A stretch of 19,593 nt of DNA from an uncultured Oscillospiraceae bacterium. Lineage in GTDB: Bacteria > Bacillota > Clostridia > Oscillospirales > Oscillospiraceae. Made by a program: the position numbers and the translations under genes. The notes below the pieces were generated by a model. The model saw only the letters and a list, made by a program, of their open reading frames with translations. It was not told the origin of the DNA and made no database searches. The stretch spans positions 1-19,593 of the forward strand of contig CAKTQP010000036.1 in assembly GCA_934597165.1 (NCBI GenBank), read 5' to 3'. Below, in pieces: positions 14,126 to 19,593 of the stretch; position 1 is the stretch's first letter; each line of letters begins with the position of its first letter.

Positions 14126-15352
14126 ATGACAAAGACAGATTCCAGAAGATACTATCCCACTGCCTTAGCCCTGTATATCACCTACTTTGTCCTGGGCATC
14201 GCAGCGACCATCATGGGTCAGTACAAGCAAGACTTCGCCGCCCTGTGGGGCGCCAGCAAGCTGGCAGACGGCAGCTTTGACGTATCCAGCGTCGTGGCCG
14301 TTATCGCCGCCATCGGCCTGGGCCGTCTGGTGGCCTTCCCCATCGCAGGTCCCCTGTCCGACCGTCTCGGCCGCCGCCTGTCCGCCCTGATCGGCTGCGT
14401 CCTCTACGCCATCTTCCTGCTGGCCATCACCTTCGCACCGAATATGTATATCGGTTACGTCCTGGCCGTCATCAGCGGTATGGCAAACTCCTTCCTGGAC
14501 ACCAGCATCACCCCCTCCTGCATGGAGATCTTCAAGGAAAAGGGCACCATCGCCAACATCTTCACCAAGCTGGCCATCTCCATCGCTCAGTTCCTGCTCC
14601 CCTTCGCCATCGGCTTCGTAGCAGCACGGAACCTGCCCTTCCACACCATCTTCATCGCCACTGCGGTCATCATCATCGTAGACGGCATCTTCCTCTGCTT
14701 CCTGCCCTTCCCGCCCTTTGAACGAGTGGTCAAGAGCGCCGACAAGCCCAAGGAAAAAATGCACTTCACCGCCCCCGCTATCATCCTGATCTGCCTGGGC
14801 TTCACCACCTCCACCACCTTTATGCTGTGGATGAACTGCAACCAGGAGCTGGGCAAGCTCTACGGCCTGCAGGATCCCGCTATGATCCAGTCCTTCTACT
14901 CCGTAGGCATCGTCTGCGCCCTGTTCGTCAGCGCCGCACTGCTCAGCCGCAAGGTCGAACCGGCTAAGATCCTCATCATCTATCCCTGCATCGCCTTCAT
15001 CACTCTGGGCGTCATCTACTTCGTACAGACCCCGTTCATCTGCCTGGCCGGCGGCTTCCTCCTGGGCTTCTTCGCAGCAGGCGGCGTGCTCCAGCTGGTC
15101 ACCGCAGTTGCCAACGAGATGTTCCCCAAGAACCGCGGCGTCATCACCTCTATCGTCATGATCGCCTCCAGCGTGGCCAACTACCTGGTCATCAGCGTGG
15201 CCGGTGTCCTGACCCGTGTGGGCGGCACCAACGGTCCTCGTCTGGTCCTACTGTTCAACATGGCAGTCACCCTGGTGGGCATCCTGCTGGCTCTGTACCT
15301 GAACGTCTGCCAGAAGCGCGAGCGGGCAGCTGCTGAAAATGCGGAGGCATAA
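14126..15352 (+). CDS. MFS transporter 3, YdiN/YdiM-like, probable shikimate/quinate uptake
   Basis: The 408-residue protein has about twelve membrane helices and the MFS motif A GPLSDRLGRR between helices 2 and 3. IGLGRLV, ISGMANSFLDT, AAGGVLQL and the EMFPKNRGVITSI segment read like E. coli YdiN and YdiM, which lie beside ydiB and aroD on the E. coli chromosome. That comparison is from memory. With two shikimate dehydrogenases, a shikimate kinase and a LysR regulator around it, uptake of shikimate, quinate or dehydroshikimate is the best guess. AAAGGA at 14110-14115 serves the ATG at 14126. The gene lies 33 bases after dehydrogenase 1 and ends three bases before the kinase start, so the genes are co-transcribed. 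Confidence 0.85.
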   Translation: MTKTDSRRYYPTALALYITYFVLGIAATIMGQYKQDFAALWGASKLADGSFDVSSVVAVIAAIGLGRLVAFPIAGPLSDRLGRRLSALIGCVLYAIFLLAITFAPNMYIGYVLAVISGMANSFLDTSITPSCMEIFKEKGTIANIFTKLAISIAQFLLPFAIGFVAARNLPFHTIFIATAVIIIVDGIFLCFLPFPPFERVVKSADKPKEKMHFTAPAIILICLGFTTSTTFMLWMNCNQELGKLYGLQDPAMIQSFYSVGIVCALFVSAALLSRKVEPAKILIIYPCIAFITLGVIYFVQTPFICLAGGFLLGFFAAGGVLQLVTAVANEMFPKNRGVITSIVMIASSVANYLVISVAGVLTRVGGTNGPRLVLLFNMAVTLVGILLALYLNVCQKRERAAAENAEA

Positions 15353-15355
15353 CTG

Positions 15356-15871
15356 ATGAAAACAACGAACAACCTCTTCCTCATCGGCTTCATGGGCGCG
15401 GGCAAATCCTCTGTCTCCGCCGCCCTGGGCCAGAAACTCGGCCGCGAGGTCGTTGAAATGGATCAGTGCATCTCGGAAAACGAGGGCATGACCATCCCTG
15501 AGATCTTCGCCCAGAAAGGCGAACCCTACTTCCGTACCTGTGAAACAGCCCTGCTCCAGGGCTGTGCCCAGGGGGAACCCCGTATCATCTCCTGCGGCGG
15601 CGGCGTGCCCATGCGGGAGGAGAACGTAGCGGCTATGAGAGCCTGCGGCACCATCGTCCTGCTCACCGCCCGTCCCGAAGTCATCCTGGATCGGGTCAAG
15701 GACAGCGACGACCGCCCCCTGCTCCAGAACCGCAAGAGCGTGGAAGGCATCTCCGAACTGATGGAGCAGCGCCGACCCAAATACGAGGCTGCGGCCGATG
15801 TGACCGTGGACACCTCGGATCTGAACATCGAAGAAGTCTGCGAAGCAGTATTGCAGCAGGTCAACCATTGA
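15356..15871 (+). CDS. Shikimate kinase
   Basis: The 171 residues match the usual length of AroK/AroL. Shikimate kinase makes shikimate 3-phosphate from shikimate and ATP. Walker A is GFMGAGKS (11-18). Asp36, Arg60 and the GGG at 81-83 are the shikimate-binding residues. Arg120 in DRPLL lies in the lid, and the RRPKY element near residue 140 is present, so the enzyme looks fully active. Its CGGAGG ribosome binding site (15342-15347) lies inside the end of the transporter gene, so translation is coupled to it. Its presence in an operon with a transporter and dehydrogenases is unusual: it would draw imported shikimate into chorismate synthesis. It could also be the only shikimate kinase of the genome, relocated here; the window cannot tell. 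Confidence 0.95.
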   Translation: MKTTNNLFLIGFMGAGKSSVSAALGQKLGREVVEMDQCISENEGMTIPEIFAQKGEPYFRTCETALLQGCAQGEPRIISCGGGVPMREENVAAMRACGTIVLLTARPEVILDRVKDSDDRPLLQNRKSVEGISELMEQRRPKYEAAADVTVDTSDLNIEEVCEAVLQQVNH

Positions 15872-15895
15872 TAGAAACACAAGGAGGAAACTACT

Positions 15896-16741
15896 ATGTC
15901 TAAGAAATATCCCATCACCGTCAGCTCCTGGACTCTGGGCGATCAGTGCACCTTTGAAGAACGTGTTGCAGCAGCAAAGGCCGCCGGTTTTGAAGGCATC
16001 GGCCTCCGTGCGGAGACCTACGTGGACGCCTTGAACGAAGGGCTGTTCGACCAGGACATCCTGGACATCCTGGCAAAGTACGACATGAAGGTCACCGAAG
16101 TGGAATACATCGTCCAGTGGGCCGATGACCACCGTTCCTACGAGCAGAAGTACAAGGAACAGATGTGCTTCCATATGTGCGAGCTGTTCGGCGTCAACCA
16201 CATCAACTGCGGTCTGATGGAAGACTACTCCGTCGAACACACCGCTCAGAAGCTGCGCGAGCTGTGCCACCGCGCCGGCAAGTACACCATCGGCGTGGAA
16301 CCCATGCCCTACAGTGGTCTGCCCGATGTGAAGAAGGCTTGGGCTGTGGTCAAGGAATCCGGCTGCGACAACGCAAAGCTCATCCTGGACTCCTGGCACT
16401 GGATCCGTGCCGGTCAGAGCTATGACCCCTCCGTCCTGGCTGACGTCCCTGCTGACAAGGTGGTCGCCGTCCAGATCAACGACGTCCAGGCTCATCCCTA
16501 TGCCGCTCCCGTCCTGCGCGACGAATCCATGCATGACCGCATGATGCCCGGCACCGGCCACGGCGACACCGCTGGCTTCGTGAAGATGATCCGCGAAAAG
16601 GGCATCGAACCCACTGTCATGGGCGTGGAAGTCATCAGCGACGAGATCCTGAGCGCCGGCGTGGCAGAAGCCGCTAAGGCAAACTTCGACGCAACCCGCG
16701 CCGTCCTGGAACAGGCTTGGCCTGAAGTAGTGGAACAGTAA
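15896..16741 (+). CDS. TIM-barrel sugar-phosphate isomerase/epimerase family enzyme, candidate 3-dehydroshikimate dehydratase
   Basis: The 281-residue protein is a TIM barrel of the xylose-isomerase-like (AP-endonuclease 2) superfamily. The expected divalent-metal ligands are visible at strand ends: Glu135 (IGVEP), Asp165 (LILDSWH, with His168), Gln193 (AVQIND) and Glu245 (GVEV). The DRMMPGTGHGD stretch (214-224) is also common in the family. Members include AsbF/QuiC-type 3-dehydroshikimate dehydratases, inosose dehydratases and various epimerases. Between a shikimate kinase and a shikimate dehydrogenase, dehydration of 3-dehydroshikimate to protocatechuate is the most natural role, as in Listeria and other shikimate users. 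An isomerase acting on a reduced ring intermediate is an alternative. AAGGAGG at 15881-15887 supports the start. Codon bias is strong. Confidence 0.85.
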   Translation: MSKKYPITVSSWTLGDQCTFEERVAAAKAAGFEGIGLRAETYVDALNEGLFDQDILDILAKYDMKVTEVEYIVQWADDHRSYEQKYKEQMCFHMCELFGVNHINCGLMEDYSVEHTAQKLRELCHRAGKYTIGVEPMPYSGLPDVKKAWAVVKESGCDNAKLILDSWHWIRAGQSYDPSVLADVPADKVVAVQINDVQAHPYAAPVLRDESMHDRMMPGTGHGDTAGFVKMIREKGIEPTVMGVEVISDEILSAGVAEAAKANFDATRAVLEQAWPEVVEQ

Positions 16742-16796
16742 GCGCCACACACCCAACCCTTAACTCGATCTACGACTTTTTTGGAGGTATTACAAT

Positions 16797-17672
16797 ATGG
16801 AAAGCAGAATCTCTGGACACACTAAGCTCTTTTGCCTGATCGGCTCCCCCGTCGGCCACTCCGGCTCCCCCGCTATGTACAACTACACCTTCGAACGCCT
16901 GGGCATCGACGCCGCTTATATGGCCTTTGACGTGCCCCTGGAACAGGTGGAAGCAGGCGTAGAAGCCATCAAGACCCTGGGCGTAGGCGGCTTCAACGTG
17001 ACCATGCCCGACAAGACCGCTGTCTCCCACCTGGTGGACGAGCTGTCCCCCGCAGCCAAGCTCATCGGCGCCTGCAACACTGTCACTGTGGACGAGAACG
17101 GCAAGCTGACCGGCCACAACACCGACGGTGTGGGCTTCGTCCGCAACCTGCATGAGCATGGCGTGGAAGTCAAGGGCAAGAAGCTGGTGGTCATGGGCGC
17201 AGGCGGCGCAGCAACCGCAATCTGTATGCAGACCGCTCTGGACGGCGCTGCTGAGATCGCCATCTTCAACCGTACCGGCTATGACTTCTACTCCAATGGT
17301 GAACTGACCGTCAAGAAGCTGGCAGAAGCTGTGCCCAACTGCAAGGTCTCCATCCAGCCCCTCCAGGACAAGGAAGCCCTGGCTGAAGCGGTCAAGCATT
17401 GTGACATCCTGGTCAACGCCACCAAGGTGGGCATGAAGCCTCTGGAAGACCAGAGCCTCATCGACCCCTCCCTGTTCCGTCCTGACCTGGTGGTTGCTGA
17501 CACCGTCTACAACCCCAGAGAGACCCGCATGATCCAGGAAGCCAAGGCAGCCGGCTGCAAGATCGCCGTAGGCGGCATCGGCATGCTGCTGTGGCAGGGT
17601 GTGGCAGCATTCAAGCTGTACACCGGCAAGGATATGCCTGCGCAGGAAGTCCTGGAGAAGTTCTTCTCCTGA
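16797..17672 (+). CDS. Shikimate/quinate dehydrogenase 2 (YdiB-like)
   Basis: This second AroE/YdiB-family enzyme has 291 residues and matches dehydrogenase 1 at roughly half of positions by eye, so the two are old paralogues or separate acquisitions. Lys73, Asn94 and Asp110 keep the catalytic set. Two substrate-site motifs are unusual: HSGSP (21-25) in place of HSKSP, and MPDK in place of the usual PFK. GAGGAA (134-139) binds the cofactor. The following NRTGYD (158-163) has the Arg-Thr that favours NADP, and the usual NATKVGM is present. It may therefore differ from dehydrogenase 1 in cofactor or substrate, for example one enzyme for quinate and one for shikimate or a reduced ketone. GGAGG at 16783-16787 sets the start. 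It lies 55 bases after the TIM-barrel gene and 56 before the enoate reductase. Confidence 0.9.
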   Translation: MESRISGHTKLFCLIGSPVGHSGSPAMYNYTFERLGIDAAYMAFDVPLEQVEAGVEAIKTLGVGGFNVTMPDKTAVSHLVDELSPAAKLIGACNTVTVDENGKLTGHNTDGVGFVRNLHEHGVEVKGKKLVVMGAGGAATAICMQTALDGAAEIAIFNRTGYDFYSNGELTVKKLAEAVPNCKVSIQPLQDKEALAEAVKHCDILVNATKVGMKPLEDQSLIDPSLFRPDLVVADTVYNPRETRMIQEAKAAGCKIAVGGIGMLLWQGVAAFKLYTGKDMPAQEVLEKFFS

Positions 17673-17728
17673 GTTCCCGCCTGTAACGTCTGAAATTACC
17701 GAAGATACCAAAGAGGAGGAGTTAAGAT

Positions 17729-19593
17729 ATGAAGTTTCCGACTATGTTTTCCCCGGTGCAGATCGGCACTGTGACCGTCCCCAACCGTTTCGTCGTGCCT
17801 CCCATGGGCAACAACTTCGCCAATACCGATGGCACCCTCAGCGACCGTTCTCTGTCCTACTACCAGGCACGCGCCAAGGGCGGTTTCGGCCTGATCACCA
17901 TCGAATCCACCGTCGTCTACAAGGAAGCCAAGGGCGGCCCCCGCAAGCCCTGCCTGTTCTCTGACGACACCGTCGATAGCTTCCGCCGAGTGGCAGACGC
18001 CTGCCACGCCTACGGCGCTAAGGTCTCCATCCAGCTCCAGCACGCAGGCCCCGAGGGCAACTCCGCCCTCACCGGCTACCCCCTGAAGGCAGCCAGCGCC
18101 ATGCCCGCCGCTGTGGGTCGTGAGATCCCCGTGGCCATGCCCACTGAGGAAGTGTACCACCTGATCGAGTGCTACGGCGACGCCGCTCGCCGCGCCCAGC
18201 AGGCTGGTATCGACATGGTCGAAGTCCACTGCGCCCACGGTTACCTGGTGAGCACCTTCATCTCCCAGCGTACCAACAACCGTACCGATGAGTTCGGCGG
18301 CTGCTTCGAAAACCGGATGCGTCTGCCTCGGCTCATCATCGAAAACATCCGTCGGAAGACTGGCGGCAACCTGCCCATCCTCTGCCGTATCAACGCCAGC
18401 GACGAGGTCGAAGGCGGCCAGACCGTTCAGGACGCAGCTGCTGTGGCTGCTTACCTGGAACAGGAATGCGGCGTAGACGCCCTCCACGTGACCCGTGCTG
18501 TCCACCTCCATGACGAATTCATGTGGGCACCCGGCATCACCCACGGCGGCTTCAACGCCAACCTGGTCACCGAGATCAAGAGAGCCGTCTCCGTTCCCGT
18601 CATCGCTGTTGGTCGTTTCACCGAACCTCAGTACGCAGAACTGCTGGTCAAGCAGGGTCGCGCCGACCTGATCGCCTTCGGCCGTCAGAGCATCGCCGAC
18701 CCCGACCTGCCCGCTAAGGCAAGAACCGGCAACCTGGAGACCCTGGCTCCCTGCATTGGCTGCCTGCTGGGCTGCGTGCCCAATATGTTCGCCGGCCGTC
18801 CCATCTCCTGCGCCGTGAACCCCTGCGTCGGCCGTGAATCCGAGCTGACTCCCGCTGAAGTGTCCAAGAACGTGGTCGTGGTCGGCGGTGGCCCCGGCGG
18901 TCTGTACGCCGCTTGGATCTGCGCTCTGCGCGGCCATCAGGTCACCCTGCTGGAGAAGAACCCCGAACTGGGCGGCAACTTCCGCATCGCCGCTTACCCC
19001 ACCGGCAAGGGTCAGATCACCGAAGTCATCCGCTCCTTCATCGTCAAGTGCGAGAAGGCCGGCGTAGACCTGCGCTGCAACGTGGAAGCAGACGAAGCCC
19101 TCCTCACTTCCCTGCATCCCGATGCCATCATCCTGGCAACCGGCTCCAACCCCCTGATCCTGCCCATCCCCGGCCTGGACACCTGCGGCTATGTCACCGC
19201 TCAGGATATGCTGGAAGGCAAGGCTCCCATGGGTCAGAAGGTCCTGGTGGTCGGCGGCGGCATGGTAGGCTGCGAAGCTGCTGAATACCTGGCAGAACGT
19301 GGCCACGAGGCTGCCATCATCGAGATGAAGGACGTCATCGCCGCTGACGTCACCCCCGAAAACCGTCGTTATATGTTCGCGAACTTCGAAGAACACCATG
19401 TCCTCCTGCGGCCCAGCGCCAAGGTCAGCCAGTTCTATCCCGATGGCGTTGACTACACCCTGGCTGATGGCACTGCCGGTTCCCTCCGTGGGTATGACAA
19501 TGTGATTCTGGCTATGGGTTCCCGTTCCAACGCCGTGCTGAAGGAAACCGCCGAGAAGGTCGCTCCCCAGGTCTTCGTCATCGGCGAGGCTGC
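17729..19593 (+). CDS. Enoate reductase / 2,4-dienoyl-CoA reductase-type flavoprotein (3' end outside window)
   Basis: The frame stays open from ATG 17729 to the window end, giving 621 residues of a protein usually about 640-670 long. Residues 1 to about 335 form an old-yellow-enzyme FMN barrel, with Tyr172 in HGYLVSTF in the proton-donor position of FadH. Cys342, Cys345, Cys349 and Cys361 (C-x2-C-x3-C-x11-C) bind a 4Fe-4S cluster. GGGPGG (386-391) and GGGMVG (509-514) are the two dinucleotide folds for FAD and NAD(P)H. Relatives are 2-enoate reductases, FadH and bile-acid BaiCD; they reduce activated C=C bonds. Here 3-dehydroshikimate, whose double bond is activated by both ketone and carboxylate, is an attractive substrate; a CoA ester is also possible. 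GAGGAGGA at 17713-17720 sets the start. Codon bias is strong. Confidence 0.9.
   Translation, partial: MKFPTMFSPVQIGTVTVPNRFVVPPMGNNFANTDGTLSDRSLSYYQARAKGGFGLITIESTVVYKEAKGGPRKPCLFSDDTVDSFRRVADACHAYGAKVSIQLQHAGPEGNSALTGYPLKAASAMPAAVGREIPVAMPTEEVYHLIECYGDAARRAQQAGIDMVEVHCAHGYLVSTFISQRTNNRTDEFGGCFENRMRLPRLIIENIRRKTGGNLPILCRINASDEVEGGQTVQDAAAVAAYLEQECGVDALHVTRAVHLHDEFMWAPGITHGGFNANLVTEIKRAVSVPVIAVGRFTEPQYAELLVKQGRADLIAFGRQSIADPDLPAKARTGNLETLAPCIGCLLGCVPNMFAGRPISCAVNPCVGRESELTPAEVSKNVVVVGGGPGGLYAAWICALRGHQVTLLEKNPELGGNFRIAAYPTGKGQITEVIRSFIVKCEKAGVDLRCNVEADEALLTSLHPDAIILATGSNPLILPIPGLDTCGYVTAQDMLEGKAPMGQKVLVVGGGMVGCEAAEYLAERGHEAAIIEMKDVIAADVTPENRRYMFANFEEHHVLLRPSAKVSQFYPDGVDYTLADGTAGSLRGYDNVILAMGSRSNAVLKETAEKVAPQVFVIGEA

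Noticed and set aside
14115..14129. Four-codon frame (MNTT) whose stop overlaps the MFS 3 start as ATGA
   Set aside because: The purine run suits the MFS 3 ATG better, and such a short frame is expected by chance.
15248..16756. Minus-strand open frame opposite the shikimate kinase and TIM-barrel genes
   Set aside because: It spans two clear plus-strand genes and has no ribosome binding site or recognisable domain.
17696..19399. Minus-strand open frame of 567 codons opposite the enoate reductase
   Set aside because: The plus strand has intact flavoprotein motifs along the whole length; the antisense product is low in complexity.

Overview
This window looks like part of a chromosome from a high-GC anaerobic Firmicute, perhaps an Oscillospiraceae-like gut Clostridium. 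The evidence is strong AGGAGG-type ribosome binding sites, codon use dominated by C- or G-ending codons, compact operons ending in intrinsic terminators, and a gene set of anaerobic CoA and aldehyde enzymes. The host assignment is inference. No rRNA, tRNA, CRISPR array or insertion sequence was seen.

Left part (1-3413): the C-terminal end of an iron-containing alcohol dehydrogenase is followed by a CoA-acylating aldehyde dehydrogenase and an MFS transporter. The first two could interconvert an acyl-CoA, its aldehyde and the alcohol. A strong hairpin terminator follows the transporter. Next (3460-6856) comes a second MFS transporter of oxalate/formate-antiporter type, run together with a MoxR-like AAA+ ATPase and a VWA-domain protein. 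The ATPase has Gly in place of the Walker B glutamate. This unit also ends in a perfect-stem terminator.

Middle part (6857-12019): a single-gene unit encodes a family III CoA-transferase resembling the FldA/HadA branch, behind a good promoter and a structured leader. A LysR regulator is divergent from an aldo/keto reductase, and a MATE transporter follows. Each unit is bounded by clear terminators.

Right part (12114-19593, cut by the window end) is the most interesting region. A second LysR regulator is divergent from an apparent six-gene operon: YdiB-like shikimate/quinate dehydrogenase 1, YdiN/YdiM-like MFS transporter, shikimate kinase, a TIM-barrel enzyme of the sugar-phosphate isomerase / 3-dehydroshikimate dehydratase superfamily, shikimate/quinate dehydrogenase 2, and an FMN/4Fe-4S/FAD enoate-reductase-type enzyme. 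A T-N11-A LysR box lies at about -65 from the inferred start of transcription. The parts match uptake and oxidation of shikimate or quinate to 3-dehydroshikimate. From there carbon could go to protocatechuate (TIM barrel), to aromatic biosynthesis (kinase), or into a reductive branch (enoate reductase). The reductive branch, and a possible link to the CoA-transferase and aldehyde/alcohol dehydrogenases nearby, is a hypothesis and not shown by the sequence.
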